DNA from: JAGIBJ01 sp032119595
GTDB taxonomy: Bacteria > Actinomycetota > Thermoleophilia > Solirubrobacterales > Solirubrobacteraceae
Assembly (NCBI GenBank): GCA_032119595.1
Contig: JAUMBQ010000001.1
Location: forward strand, 310,001 to 374,000
Reading direction: 5' to 3'
DNA length: 64,000 nt
A program made the translations under genes and the position numbers. Positions 16,800 to 25,590 of this stretch are shown piece by piece. Position 1 is the first letter of the stretch, and the number at the start of each line of letters is the position of its first letter. Below the pieces are notes generated by a model, which had not been told where the DNA came from, searched no databases, and worked only from the letters and a program-made list of their open reading frames with translations.

Positions 16800-16830
16800 A
16801 CGTCGCAACCCGAGCGGTGGGCTGCGACGT
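16800..16830. terminator. Hairpin terminator after epimerase gene
   Basis: Perfect 8-bp outer stem ACGTCGCA (16800-16807) and TGCGACGT (16823-16830), 24 nt after the epimerase stop and before a convergent gene. The 16-nt interior contains CCGAGCGGTGGG, which recurs in the next hairpin. Confidence 0.6.
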
Positions 16831-16846
16831 CAGGGTGAGCGAACCA

Positions 16847-16865
16847 CAGCCCGAGCGGTGGGCTG
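16847..16865. terminator. Second hairpin terminator, sharing loop sequence with the first
   Basis: Stem CAGCCC (16847-16852) and GGGCTG (16860-16865) with loop GAGCGGT. The string CCCGAGCGGTGGGCTGCG occurs in both hairpins, so the pair looks like a local duplication of a terminator between convergent genes. Confidence 0.55.
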
Positions 16866-16938
16866 CGTCTGGGGGCGCCGCCCCGGGGGAAAGGCGGCGA
16901 TCACTGCCGGACGGAGCCAGCAGCGAAGATTGAGACCG

Positions 16939-17775
16939 TCAGTCTCCGTCGCAGTCTCCGAGGAGATCACACGGGTCGACGGTGCGGAAGGCGGCGACGA
17001 CGGTGGGGTCGAAGTGGGTGCCGGACCCAGCGACGATGTGCGCGACCGCCTCCGCGAGCGGCCAGGCCTTCTTGTAGGGACGCTCGTGGGTCAGCGCATC
17101 GAGGACGTCGACCACGGCGACGATCCGAGCACCGATCGGTGTTTCGTCACCCGCGAGGCCGTCGGGGTAGCCGCCACCATCCCAGCGCTCGTGGTGGGAG
17201 AGCGCGATCAGCTCCGCCATGCGGACCGCCTCGCTCGTGCCGCCGGACAGGATCTGCTGACCGATGCGGGTGTGGCGCTCCATCTCGGTGCGCTCCTCCG
17301 GCGTCAGGCGGCCCGGCTTGAGCAGGATCGTGTCGGAGATGCCGACCTTGCCGATGTCGTGCAGGGGAGCAGCGCACTCAAGCAGGGTCCCGAAGGTCGT
17401 GCCGAGGCCCATCGCCTCAGCGAGGAGCCGGGCTGCGCGACCGATGCGGTGGGAGTGGTTGGCGGTTTCGTCGTCGCGAAATTCGGCCACGCGACTGAGG
17501 CGATCGATGACCTCGTCGTATTCGCCGAGGCCGGAGCGGTCGGCGGCGAGTTCGTCGAGTTCGACTTCGCGGGTTGTGAACGACACCTTCTGAACTGCGG
17601 CGGTGCCCGCGCCGAGTGACGCAGTTTCCTCGCGTGACGCCGTGCTGGCGGCAGCAGCGTTCTGTGCGAGGACCGCATGCTCGGTCACTGCGAGTCGCAG
17701 GTCTCCGAACTCCCGGCGTGGGCGTGCGGTGCGCGTCCCACGCACTCGAGTTCCTCGCGAACTCATCCTCAGCAC
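16939..17775 (-). CDS. HD-GYP domain protein, probable c-di-GMP phosphodiesterase
   Basis: The protein has 278 residues. The N-terminal 90 residues are unassigned and partly coiled. The HD-GYP domain spans about 95-265 with HD in LHDIGKVGISD, SHHERWDGGGYPDGL (the GYP motif) and the metal-site segment VVDVLDALTHERPYKKAW. The family hydrolyses cyclic di-GMP to pGpG/GMP in the cytoplasm. All metal ligands I can identify are present, so activity is likely. No receiver domain is attached. An AT-rich patch lies just upstream of the start. A GGDEF protein at 62113-63258 supplies the opposing activity within this window. Confidence 0.9.
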   Translation of the reverse strand: MLRMSSRGTRVRGTRTARPRREFGDLRLAVTEHAVLAQNAAAASTASREETASLGAGTAAVQKVSFTTREVELDELAADRSGLGEYDEVIDRLSRVAEFRDDETANHSHRIGRAARLLAEAMGLGTTFGTLLECAAPLHDIGKVGISDTILLKPGRLTPEERTEMERHTRIGQQILSGGTSEAVRMAELIALSHHERWDGGGYPDGLAGDETPIGARIVAVVDVLDALTHERPYKKAWPLAEAVAHIVAGSGTHFDPTVVAAFRTVDPCDLLGDCDGD

Positions 17776-17793
17776 CCCCGTGCCTGAAGTGGT

Positions 17794-17813
17794 CTAATCA
17801 TTAACAAAATCAT
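17794..17813 (-). promoter_or_regulatory. AT-rich patch, candidate promoter for HD-GYP gene
   Basis: The 20-nt stretch CTAATCATTAACAAAATCAT is the only strongly AT-rich block in this GC-rich divergent intergenic region (17776-17996) and sits 19-38 nt upstream of the HD-GYP start. It does not match a consensus well enough to name -10 and -35 boxes. Confidence 0.3.
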
Positions 17814-17996
17814 CGTCGCAGAGGAGGCTCGGCGCAATGGGCCAAGTGCCGCGAGCGCCACGGTTTCCTTGACGACCGTTCGGCCCTGGCCAAACGGCCC
17901 ATCAAGACCGGTCGCAAGTGTGACCGGCGACTATGGCCTCGCGCGCGATGATGTTCATACCGACGCCCCTTCCCCCAGACGGCGCCGACGATTTCA

Positions 17997-18494
17997 GTGA
18001 AACCCCTCCCCACTTCCGCGCTGACCCACGTGGTCGAGCACCTGCCCACACCCATCGTCGTGCTCGACGATGGCGGCTTCGTCGTGAGCGCCAGCCCATG
18101 CGCCGTCGACCTCCTTGCGTTGCGAATCGACGACAACACGCACTTGGAACGCCACCTGGCGGGAACGGACGGCGCCCACTCGGTCGGGCGTCGCTCGCTC
18201 ATCCCAACCGACTCCGGCACGCACGAACTCGTCGCGATCGTCGGTGCGCCCGTTCCACTCCCCCCAAAGGACGTGGCCGCGCTCGCCGGAGCCGTCGCGC
18301 ACGATTTCAACAATCTCCTCGGCGTCATCATGAACTTCACGACGCTCGCCGCCGCGACCCTGCCCCCAGGGAGCCCCGCCGCGAGCGACCTCCGCGAGGT
18401 CCTCGCGGCCTCCCAGCGCGCCGCGACCATCGCCCAGCGCCTGCAAGAACTCGGTGAAGTGCGTCCCGCTGGCCGATTCGCCGAACCCTGCTGA
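17997..18494 (+). CDS. Histidine-kinase-like protein ending after the acceptor helices (PAS-like plus DHp, no ATPase)
   Basis: The protein has 165 residues and starts with GTG. The N-terminus (about 8-60: HVVEHLPTPIVVLDDGGFVVSAS) resembles a short PAS domain. From 95 to 155 it carries a dimerisation/phospho-acceptor region with H102 in AVAHDFNNLLGVIMN, nearly identical to the acceptor helix of the two hybrid kinases in this window (IAHDFNNLLGVII and IAHDFNNVIGAIL). The protein ends right after the second helix. No N, G1 or G2 boxes follow in any frame before the hairpin terminator, so an ATPase domain is absent rather than frameshifted. It lies 135 nt upstream of a NarL-type regulator. It could act as a phosphotransfer or scaffold protein, or be a remnant. 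Confidence 0.75.
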   Translation: MKPLPTSALTHVVEHLPTPIVVLDDGGFVVSASPCAVDLLALRIDDNTHLERHLAGTDGAHSVGRRSLIPTDSGTHELVAIVGAPVPLPPKDVAALAGAVAHDFNNLLGVIMNFTTLAAATLPPGSPAASDLREVLAASQRAATIAQRLQELGEVRPAGRFAEPC

Positions 18495-18512
18495 CGATCG
18501 CCCAGCGCGCCT

Positions 18513-18562
18513 AAACGCCCTGAAAACCGGCACTCCGGGGCCGCGACGGGGCGTTTCGCTTC
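18513..18562 (+). terminator. Hairpin terminator after the truncated kinase gene
   Basis: AAACGCCC (18513-18520) pairs with GGGCGTTT (18549-18556). The interior can fold further (CCGG/CCGG), and TTTCGCTTCTT follows, giving a modest T-rich tail on the plus strand. Confidence 0.55.
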
Positions 18563-18629
18563 TTCGCCCCCGGAGATTTCCGAAGAACTACGTGGACTCT
18601 GTCCCCCTGCCGTGGTTGACTGACCCACG

Positions 18630-19271
18630 ATGAACCGTGCCCAGGTCCGCCTGCTGATCGCCGACGACCACCCGCTGTATCGCTCAAGCGTTGAGCGGGT
18701 CGTCCGGCTCCATCCAGAATTCGCGGTCGTGGGCCTCGCCTCCGATGGCAAGGAGGCGCTCGACATGATCCTCGAACTCGCGCCCGACATTGCCATCGTC
18801 GATCTCAACATGCCGGAGCTCGATGGACTCACCCTGCTCGATCACCTCGTGCAGTCAGAGTCGCGCACGGCCGTCGTGATCCTCACCGGCAGCTTGGAGA
18901 GCGAGCAGGTCTATCGCGCCGTCGAACTCGGCGCTGCTTCGGTCCTGTCGAAGCTCGTGGAGCCCGACACGCTGATCTCGACGCTGCTCGAGGTCGCATC
19001 GGGCAAGACGGTCCTCGGGAGCGAGGTGCAGTCGCTTCTCGCTGGTGAGGTGCGCTCGCGCCGTCGCGACGACCGTCCGGTGCTCACCGACCGCGAGCGC
19101 GAGGTCCTCGCTCAGATCGCCGACGGATCGAGTGTCGCCGAGATCGCCGCGACGATCCACCTCAGCCCGTCGACCGTGAAGTCCCACCTCGAAAGCCTGT
19201 ACCGCAAGCTCGAGGTGTCGGATCGCGCTGCCGCCGTCGCCACCGCGATGCGGCGGGGCCTCCTCCACTAG
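18630..19271 (+). CDS. NarL/FixJ-family response regulator
   Basis: The protein has 213 residues. The receiver domain (1-120) has D12/D13, phospho-acceptor D58 in IVDLNMPEL, T86-region LTGS, and a Lys in LSKLVEP that occupies the usual KP position without the Pro. The LuxR-type helix-turn-helix (about 147-208) shows LTDREREVLAQIADG and STVKSHLESLYRKL. It is a DNA-binding output for one of the nearby kinases. The adjacent truncated kinase-like protein or the convergent hybrid kinase are candidate partners. The gene is monocistronic by position. Confidence 0.9.
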   Translation: MNRAQVRLLIADDHPLYRSSVERVVRLHPEFAVVGLASDGKEALDMILELAPDIAIVDLNMPELDGLTLLDHLVQSESRTAVVILTGSLESEQVYRAVELGAASVLSKLVEPDTLISTLLEVASGKTVLGSEVQSLLAGEVRSRRRDDRPVLTDREREVLAQIADGSSVAEIAATIHLSPSTVKSHLESLYRKLEVSDRAAAVATAMRRGLLH

Positions 19272-19318
19272 CGCCGCGCCTCACGAACGGCGGGGACCGC
19301 GACCGGAGGCGGCTACTC

Positions 19319-21700
19319 CTAGGCGAGGAGCCGCATGACTTCGCTTGCCAACGTGTCGATCGAGCATGGCTTCGACACGACGGCGCCGACGCCATGGCGT
19401 TCGGCTTCGCCCTGCGCCGCCGCCGTGAGATAGCCCGACGTGAGCACCACGGGCAGCTCGGGCCGGATTGCCAGAACAGATTTCGTCAGCTCCAGGCCGG
19501 TGAGCCCGGGCATCGAGTAGTCGGTGACGAGGGCGTCGAACGCCTGCGGGTCCGCCTCGAAGACGGCCAAGGCCTCACGGGGATCGGTAAAGCCGGTCAC
19601 CACGCACCCGTGGTAAGGCATGGCGCGGTACGCGAGCCGCACCAGCGCCTGCTCGTCATCGACGAACAGGACACGAGCACCACCCGCGGACTCGGGCAGC
19701 GGCCCGGTCGGCTCGGGCTGGCGCGCGCCGGGAGCATCGGCCGAGGCGACGGGAACGTAGACCGTGAACCGCGCTCCGTTGCCTGGGCTGGTCTCCACCG
19801 CGACCGAGCCTCCATGGTTCTTGATGATGCTCTGTACGGCAGCAAGACCCAGCCCGGTGCCGTCGCTCTCGGTCTTCGTGGTGAAGAAGGGGTCGAAGAT
19901 GCGCGCAGCGACCGCTTCGCTCATCCCAGGCCCGTCGTCGGCGACGGTCAAGCTCAGGTACTGCCCCGGCTCGAGCCCGCTCGTGATGCCGGTCGGACGC
20001 GCGCCGACCTTGACCGGGGTGATCGCGAGTTCGATCGAGCCCCCGGCCGCCCCCAGGGCCTGGCCCGCGTTCGTCACGAGGTTGACGACCACCTGGTGGA
20101 GTTGCGTCGGATCTCCGATGACCGCAGGGAGCGTCTCGGGGTAGCTCGCTCGGATGACCACCGTCGATGGAAGCGTCGGGCGCAGGAGCGTCTCGGCCTC
20201 TTCCACGACTTCGGCGAGCTGGAACGCAACGCGCCGATGCTCGACGTCGCGACTGAAGGTGAGGAGCCGCTTGACGATGTCGCCGGCGCGATGGGCGCCC
20301 CGCGCAATCTCCGCGATGCTTGCGTCAGGTGACGCGCCGGCGCGAATCTCGGCCTCGGCCACCCGGGCGTAGCTCAGGATCGCCCCGATCACGTTGTTGA
20401 AGTCGTGGGCAATCCCGCTCGCGAGGGTGCCGATGGCCTCCATCTTCTGCAGGCGGAGCCGGCCGGCCTCCTCCAGGCGTTGGTCGGTGATGTCGGCAAA
20501 GACGCCGATCAGTCGCAGGGGTTCACCACGGTCGTCGAAGTCGATCGTCCCCATCGCCGACACCCAGCGTTCCTCGTGCCCGCCGCCGGCAGGCCTGATG
20601 ATCCGGAACTCCGCCTCGTAGTTCGGGCCGCCGGGCTGCATCGCAGCGGCGATGCTCGCTTGGGCCTGCGCTCGATCCTCAGCATGCACGATCGAGAAGA
20701 ACAGCTCATAGGCGTTGCCGGTCTTCATCGCGTCCATCGGCACCCCGAGGATCTCTTCGAGCTGGGAGTCCTCCGAGAATCGGTCCTCCGGCACGAGCCA
20801 CACATACGTGCCAAAGCCGGTGAGTTCGAGCGTTGCGCGGAGCTGTTCCTCGTGCCGCCGCAGTTCGAGTTCCTGCTCGATCCGGTCGGTGATGTCGAGG
20901 GTGACCCCGAACCAGCGGGTCCCGCCGTCGGGGTCATCCACGGCCGCCATCCGCGCCTCCACCCAGCGGTACTCGCCGTCATGGCGCAGCATGCGGAAGA
21001 CGAGGGAGTCGCCGACGCGGTCGCGCCGAAAACCGTCCCGCTCCACCACCACGCGATCGTCGGGGTGAACGAGGTCCATGACGCCCTTCTCGAGGAGTTC
21101 CTCGGGAGAACGACCCGTAAACGCTTCCCACTTCGGGGCGAGGTACAGGTACTCGTCCGGAGCCCGGACCACCCAGGCCATCTGCGGCAGGGCCTCGGTC
21201 ATCACCCGGAACTGCACTTCGCTGGCCTGCAGGCGCGCCGCCTGATCCCGAACGCGCTCTTGAGCACGACGGACCTGGTCGACATCCGTCGTGCGGGCGA
21301 AGTAGCCCAGCAGCTGGCCGCCCTCGCTGCGGATGGCCCACAGCTCGGTCCGCATGCGCGAGCCGACACCCTCAAGTTCGTAGTACTCGTCGAACGCAAG
21401 CGGCGCGTCGGTCGACGCGGCATCCGAAAGGCGGGCACGCCACTGCGTTTCAGCCTGATCGTCGCCGTGGAAGACGGGGATGGTCCAGACCGGCTGGCCG
21501 ATGATGTCGTCGGGCCGCAGCCCAGACGCCGAGATGCCGGACTCGTTCACGAACACCACGGTGCCGTCCGGATCAACGACGCAGAGGTATCGCGCGCGGT
21601 CGTCAAACAGGTGTTTGCTGAGCGGGTGCGTGAGCGCTTGCTCGACGTACGCCTTCAGGGTTGCCGCTTCGGTCGACGCGTTCGAATGGGGTGGGGACAT
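19319..21700 (-). CDS. Soluble hybrid histidine kinase (three PAS, HisKA, HATPase, C-terminal receiver)
   Basis: The protein has 793 residues and no membrane helix. PAS domains lie at about 38-150, 165-285 and 300-415 (for example FARTTDVDQV and FADITDQRLEEAG at their ends). The acceptor helix has H432 in IAHDFNNVIG. The ATPase domain (about 535-650) has NLVTNAGQAL, DDGPGM and GTGLGLAAV. The C-terminal receiver (about 672-790) has phospho-acceptor D727 in VTDYSMPG and VSKPC. This hybrid type senses cytoplasmic signals and passes phosphate internally or to another protein. No Hpt domain protein is visible nearby. It is convergent with the NarL-type regulator, 47 nt apart. Confidence 0.92.
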   Translation of the reverse strand: MSPPHSNASTEAATLKAYVEQALTHPLSKHLFDDRARYLCVVDPDGTVVFVNESGISASGLRPDDIIGQPVWTIPVFHGDDQAETQWRARLSDAASTDAPLAFDEYYELEGVGSRMRTELWAIRSEGGQLLGYFARTTDVDQVRRAQERVRDQAARLQASEVQFRVMTEALPQMAWVVRAPDEYLYLAPKWEAFTGRSPEELLEKGVMDLVHPDDRVVVERDGFRRDRVGDSLVFRMLRHDGEYRWVEARMAAVDDPDGGTRWFGVTLDITDRIEQELELRRHEEQLRATLELTGFGTYVWLVPEDRFSEDSQLEEILGVPMDAMKTGNAYELFFSIVHAEDRAQAQASIAAAMQPGGPNYEAEFRIIRPAGGGHEERWVSAMGTIDFDDRGEPLRLIGVFADITDQRLEEAGRLRLQKMEAIGTLASGIAHDFNNVIGAILSYARVAEAEIRAGASPDASIAEIARGAHRAGDIVKRLLTFSRDVEHRRVAFQLAEVVEEAETLLRPTLPSTVVIRASYPETLPAVIGDPTQLHQVVVNLVTNAGQALGAAGGSIELAITPVKVGARPTGITSGLEPGQYLSLTVADDGPGMSEAVAARIFDPFFTTKTESDGTGLGLAAVQSIIKNHGGSVAVETSPGNGARFTVYVPVASADAPGARQPEPTGPLPESAGGARVLFVDDEQALVRLAYRAMPYHGCVVTGFTDPREALAVFEADPQAFDALVTDYSMPGLTGLELTKSVLAIRPELPVVLTSGYLTAAAQGEAERHGVGAVVSKPCSIDTLASEVMRLLA

Positions 21701-21838
21701 TCACGTCCCGGTCGTCCACCTGCGGGGAGACGCCGAACGGCGTGCAGGAACCGGTGAAGCGGAGCCTAACTCCGCCAGCCGCAGTCCGCTACGGACAGCC
21801 GTCCAGGCGGGCGACTCGCTGCAGACGAATGCCTGCGA

Positions 21839-22210
21839 CTAGTTGCTGCTGAACGTGGCCAGCTCGTGCCACACGGTGATCGTGCGTGCACGGCGGCGGA
21901 CGTCGACGACGCGATGCGTCGTGGCAACGTGGAGGGTCGGGCCGCGACCCTCGCGGTCCAGGGTGAGAGCCATCGCGTCCGCGGGGCGTCCGGCGGAAAC
22001 TGCGGGCACCTCGCCCTGAGGGCGGGGCGCCACTTCGGCATCAAGCCGGCAGGCGTTGCGAAGTTCGGTCAGGCTCGGAGCGCAGGCGCGCTCCGTGGCG
22101 AGCGCAGCGTCCAGCGCCGGATGCCCCACCTTGACGATCGGCGTCGGCCGAGCCGCAGGGCCGCCATTGAGGAGGCCGCTCGTCCGAGAACTTTTGTAGT
22201 GATCCTTCAC
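21839..22210 (-). CDS. Hypothetical protein, 123 aa
   Basis: The frame starts with GTG at 22210 (MKDHYKSSRTSG) and ends with TAG 138 nt upstream of the hybrid kinase on the same strand. The third codon positions are strongly GC-biased, which supports coding. The C-terminal third (TLHVATTHRVVDVRRRARTI) is basic and strand-rich. There is no signal peptide or membrane helix. I do not recognise a family and cannot exclude that this is a decaying gene. Confidence 0.45.
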   Translation of the reverse strand: MKDHYKSSRTSGLLNGGPAARPTPIVKVGHPALDAALATERACAPSLTELRNACRLDAEVAPRPQGEVPAVSAGRPADAMALTLDREGRGPTLHVATTHRVVDVRRRARTITVWHELATFSSN

Positions 22211-22518
22211 GTTCTAAGCATCGTCGGAATTGTCCTTCGCGAGCATCGGCCAACCGGACGCAGTCGCCCAGGTGACGAATGGGCCGTTCGGCCTAGGCCT
22301 CCCGGACATCCGCTACGCTCCGGGCGCTTCAGCAGCATGTTGCTTGTCACCATGCCTACGGGTTGTGCACAATGCCCGGGTCGGGATTGGACGAATGGTC
22401 CCGCTCAGATTCTGCGCGGAGGCGATCCGAACACCGTTCTGGCGCGGTAAGGCGGGTTGTCCGGTCAGGGTCCGAGCGACGCCTCAGGCCTGGGGACCAG
22501 ACGGATCCACGCCGAGCC
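22211..22518. other. Gene-free interval, 308 nt
   Basis: I looked for tRNA-like T-arms, small ORFs with ribosome sites and long inverted repeats and found none I would defend. Short local inverted repeats such as GGGCCGTTCGGCC near 22281 exist. Small ORFs that cross this interval in other frames have Arg/Ser-rich shadow composition. Confidence 0.5.
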
Positions 22519-23199
22519 TCAGCACCTTGCCGGAATGCGGCGACGCGCTGCATCGGCGAGCTGCTCTGCGAGCCACAGGTCATGCATCCACGACCGTGTG
22601 CACTCCTCTTCCCGAATCAGCGCGAGGCCGTCGGCTCCGGAGCGGACCACCACTCCGTCCCAGCGCAGGCTCGGCTCGAGGCCGCTGAGCCAGGTCGCCA
22701 CGACTGGCGGTGCGTCATCCAGCCCACTCCAGCGGGAACCCTGGGCGCGCAGCGAGAACGACGCCAACTCACCGGAGACGTGCACCAGGCTGCTCGACTC
22801 CTCAAGCCGGACGACGACGTGGCGCCCATGCCGGGTGCCAACCATCTCGGTTCGGCCTCGTGGGACCAATCCTGGGGCGAACGCCCGCGGCTCTACCTGG
22901 ACCACGTCGACCAACTTCAGTCCCAGCGGGCGGATCAGCTCTTGCGCCTCCCACCCGGCACCCCGTGCGGATCGCCGAGGCGGCCGCGGCGCCGCAGCCA
23001 ATTCCTGGTCGACGGGATCAAGTTCGAGGGCGCGGGCCACGGCCAACACCGGCGCGCCGCCCGCATCCGTCACGGGCCGGGTCGGCTGGGCGGCGATCAC
23101 CGTGCGCAAGTCGGCGTGAACGGCCCGCACGACGCCGCGCTGTCGCAATCCGAGCGCCAACACCACCGGGCTGGCGACTAGAGGGAGCCACTCGTTCAT
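22519..23199 (-). CDS. Hypothetical membrane-anchored protein, 226 aa
   Basis: The ATG at 23199 (MNEWLPLVASPVVLALGL) is chosen because AGGATGGG lies upstream at a workable distance. The longer open frame to 23514 is Arg/Trp-rich and looks non-coding. One N-terminal hydrophobic segment (5-18) may anchor it. The rest is a soluble domain with strands such as RHGRHVVVRLEESSSLVHVSG and a C-terminal helix with HDLWLAEQLADAARRR. I do not recognise the family. It stands alone between an intergenic gap of 308 nt and one of 439 nt. Confidence 0.55.
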   Translation of the reverse strand: MNEWLPLVASPVVLALGLRQRGVVRAVHADLRTVIAAQPTRPVTDAGGAPVLAVARALELDPVDQELAAAPRPPRRSARGAGWEAQELIRPLGLKLVDVVQVEPRAFAPGLVPRGRTEMVGTRHGRHVVVRLEESSSLVHVSGELASFSLRAQGSRWSGLDDAPPVVATWLSGLEPSLRWDGVVVRSGADGLALIREEECTRSWMHDLWLAEQLADAARRRIPARC

Positions 23200-23638
23200 C
23201 GCGCCCATCCTGCAACGGCGACATCCTTCGCGCAAGCCCCAACAATCGGGCATCTTTGTCCAGAACGACGCGGAGCGTAGACCCGAGGTTGCCGCGCAGG
23301 CGCCACGCGGTTGCGAACCGCTCTGCTGCGGTGCGCGCCGGCGCGTCACACCGTCGCGCCAGACTGGGGCCCTTCGACCCTTGCGCGCCCATCGCGGAAA
23401 CCACGTTCCGCCCCGTGGAACCGCCGTCCCAGGCACCAGGCGCCGTTCGCGACGGCGACGCTCTGGCCAGCCGCGGGACGAAGGCCCGTCCGTCTGATGA
23501 TGCCGAGCGCTCATTCGGTTTGCTCAAACCTACGGAATGCACCGGGAAAGATCAGGCCCCGGAAGAAGTTATGAACTGGGCGCGCGAACCCTCAAAACTG
23601 GCGCGGCCAGGGCGCTTTTGGCTCGACGAAGAGCTCAG
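23200..23638. other. Gene-free interval, 439 nt
   Basis: No convincing gene, RNA or mobile sequence. It contains a 12-bp palindrome CGCGCCGGCGCG at 23334-23345, which is unremarkable at this GC content. Promoters for the leftward 226-aa gene should lie in the left part. Confidence 0.5.
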
Positions 23639-25423
23639 TCACCGGGCACGAGGCACGGTGATTCGCTTGCCGATCGGTTTGTTCTCGTTGCCGCTGGCGC
23701 CAATCCCCTGGGGAGTAATCTCATAACGACCGGGCGGGAGCGCCCGTGCGAGTTTGACGGACCAGGCTGAGGTGCCTTTCGCCGTCAGGTTGAATGCTGG
23801 AGTGCACCGGCCCTTCACCGGCTTGGTGGCCTTGGCCCACCGTTGCCGGGCGGTGAGTGCCTGACACCGTTTGCCGACGCGCCTGGCGATCGACAGCGTG
23901 ATGCGGTCGGCACGCAGCGCCGTGCCCGCGATACGCCGGATGGCGCGCTTCGGGAGCCGGGAAAGCTTGGTCACGGGAAGGAGCGCGAGGCGATTGGCTT
24001 CGCGCTCCTGTGCGCAGGCCATGTCGCAGCTCCCGGGCTGCAGATACGGGAGCGCATGCACCAGGCTCGTGCCGGGCGCCGCTTCGTAGGCACCGATATC
24101 GCCACGAACCACGCCGTCTCCGTCGCCGTCCACCGGCCGCGCCGCGCCGACCGCATCGACGCCCACGTCGGCGGTGCCATTGTCGATGAGCACCGAACCG
24201 GCGCCCGGGGCCAGATTGCCGGCCGCCGCGTCGACCAGCACGGGGCCATGGTGTTCGAGGTCGACGTTGCCACCGTCGTCAGCGAGGCGCGCGCTTGCGT
24301 TGTCGAGCGCGACGGCGCCAGCCCGCCAGGCGGACTCCGACAGGTGCAGGTCGACCGTCGCGGCGCCTTCGACCCTGATGTCACGCGAGGTGGTGTTCGC
24401 CATCTGAACGATCGGATCGCCACCGGGCTGAGCGGACGGAGTGATCGTTGCTGGGACCCAGTCCGCGCCGCCGACCGCGAGGACCTCGCGCCCCGTGAAT
24501 CGAACGGACTGCTGGCCGGCGTCGTTGCGGATGCGCAGGCCGCTGCCCCCACGCGCCAGCGACACGAGCGTCAGGTGTCGAGCGGTGACCGACGTCTCCC
24601 CCGCCGCCGCGCTCAGCGGCGTCGAGATACCGACCCCGGCCCCTGCGTCGCCCGGACCGCTGTGCACCACGCGCGCAGCGACCGATTCCAGCCGAACCTG
24701 CGGCGAGGGCGTCGAGATACCAACGCCGAAGATGCCGGCCGTCAGCGCAGCTTCCTTAATGGACACCGGGGCGGGCCACTGGGCGTCGTAGATGGCGTAG
24801 CCCGCACTGATGCGGACCTTTTCGATCGTGACGTCGCTTTTGGAGGCGCCTGCGTCCGGAAAGAGGCCGATGCCGTAGTTGGTCGGCAAGGCAGCCGGGT
24901 CGAGCTCGACGGTCGCGTCGCGGACGGTGCCACCTCGGCGCAGGATGATGCCGCTCTGGCTGGCGCTGCCCGTCGCCGGCCCCTGGATGTCGACGCGCTC
25001 GACGACGAGCCCCGGCTCATTGCCGTCGATGCCGGTGAGGTTCGCGACGTCCATGCGGATCGAGAGGTCCGACACGCGCGTGGATTCGTCGTACGAAACC
25101 AGGACCCACGTCGCCGGCTTGCCGACGATCACCGTCTTCCCTCGTCCGGCGCCGACGATCTCCGCTCCGCTGCCCTTGAGGACGACGGCCGGACCGTCGA
25201 ATTGACCCTCGCCGAGTTCGACGCGGTCAGGCCCTGGGTTCCCGGGCAGGTTGGTCGCGTCGAGCGCCATCTTGAGCGTCGGCAGGCTCGTGCCGCTGCA
25301 GGCCGGCTTCCCGACGCAGAACGTCGCCGCCGCGGCGGGCGCGGGCGCGACAAGCAGGGACGCAACGACGGCGAGTGGCGCCGGCCGAACACAGCGAGAA
25401 AGTCGAAGCAGCGAAAGGTCCAT
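23639..25423 (-). CDS. Secreted right-handed beta-helix protein
   Basis: The protein has 594 residues. A Sec signal (about 1-33) ends in APAAAATF. The mature part opens with FCVGKPACSGTSLPTL, then runs of short strands typical of pectate-lyase-like parallel beta-helices (for example GLVVERVDIQGP, GIILRRGG, GVGISTP twice). DGDGDGVVRGDIGAYE marks the end of the helix, as in choice-of-anchor Q-type proteins. The C-terminal 120 residues are basic and Cys-containing and may fold as a separate beta domain (RYEITPQGIG). It is probably extracellular, perhaps carbohydrate-binding. No catalytic residues can be assigned. Confidence 0.75.
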   Translation of the reverse strand: MDLSLLRLSRCVRPAPLAVVASLLVAPAPAAAATFCVGKPACSGTSLPTLKMALDATNLPGNPGPDRVELGEGQFDGPAVVLKGSGAEIVGAGRGKTVIVGKPATWVLVSYDESTRVSDLSIRMDVANLTGIDGNEPGLVVERVDIQGPATGSASQSGIILRRGGTVRDATVELDPAALPTNYGIGLFPDAGASKSDVTIEKVRISAGYAIYDAQWPAPVSIKEAALTAGIFGVGISTPSPQVRLESVAARVVHSGPGDAGAGVGISTPLSAAAGETSVTARHLTLVSLARGGSGLRIRNDAGQQSVRFTGREVLAVGGADWVPATITPSAQPGGDPIVQMANTTSRDIRVEGAATVDLHLSESAWRAGAVALDNASARLADDGGNVDLEHHGPVLVDAAAGNLAPGAGSVLIDNGTADVGVDAVGAARPVDGDGDGVVRGDIGAYEAAPGTSLVHALPYLQPGSCDMACAQEREANRLALLPVTKLSRLPKRAIRRIAGTALRADRITLSIARRVGKRCQALTARQRWAKATKPVKGRCTPAFNLTAKGTSAWSVKLARALPPGRYEITPQGIGASGNENKPIGKRITVPRAR

Positions 25424-25470
25424 CAGGCGACGAGCCCAGTCACGGCCTCTGGCCTGATCATAAGCGGGGC

Positions 25471-25509
25471 TTGAGCCCGGGGATTGAGCCCAAGGCTTGA
25501 ACCAGGAGC
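25471..25509. promoter_or_regulatory. Three 13-nt direct repeats upstream of beta-helix gene
   Basis: TTGAGCCC at 25471-25478 and 25484-25491, then TTGAACC at 25497-25503, occur at an exact 13-nt period, 48-86 nt upstream of the leftward start at 25423. Spacing just over one helical turn suggests a possible regulator-binding array, but this is an inference. Confidence 0.4.
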
Positions 25510-25590
25510 GCCGAAGCGAAGCGGCCGAATCAAACGACGCGCCACTCCCCCGGTCACCTCGGCACTCCTAGTCAAAGCCGACGCCACCGC

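Noticed and set aside
17810..18832. Minus-strand frame opposite the truncated kinase gene
   Set aside because: It is Ser/Arg-rich shadow sequence. The plus-strand acceptor helix is clearly homologous to two other kinases.
22340..22518. Possible structured RNA (tRNA, riboswitch or small RNA) in the gap before the 226-aa gene
   Set aside because: I tried to fold a T-arm or known riboswitch core and found no consistent pairing.
22710..23726. Plus-strand 338-codon frame over the 226-aa gene and its upstream gap
   Set aside because: Pro/Arg/Ser-rich composition, no ribosome site, and it conflicts with a better minus-strand gene.
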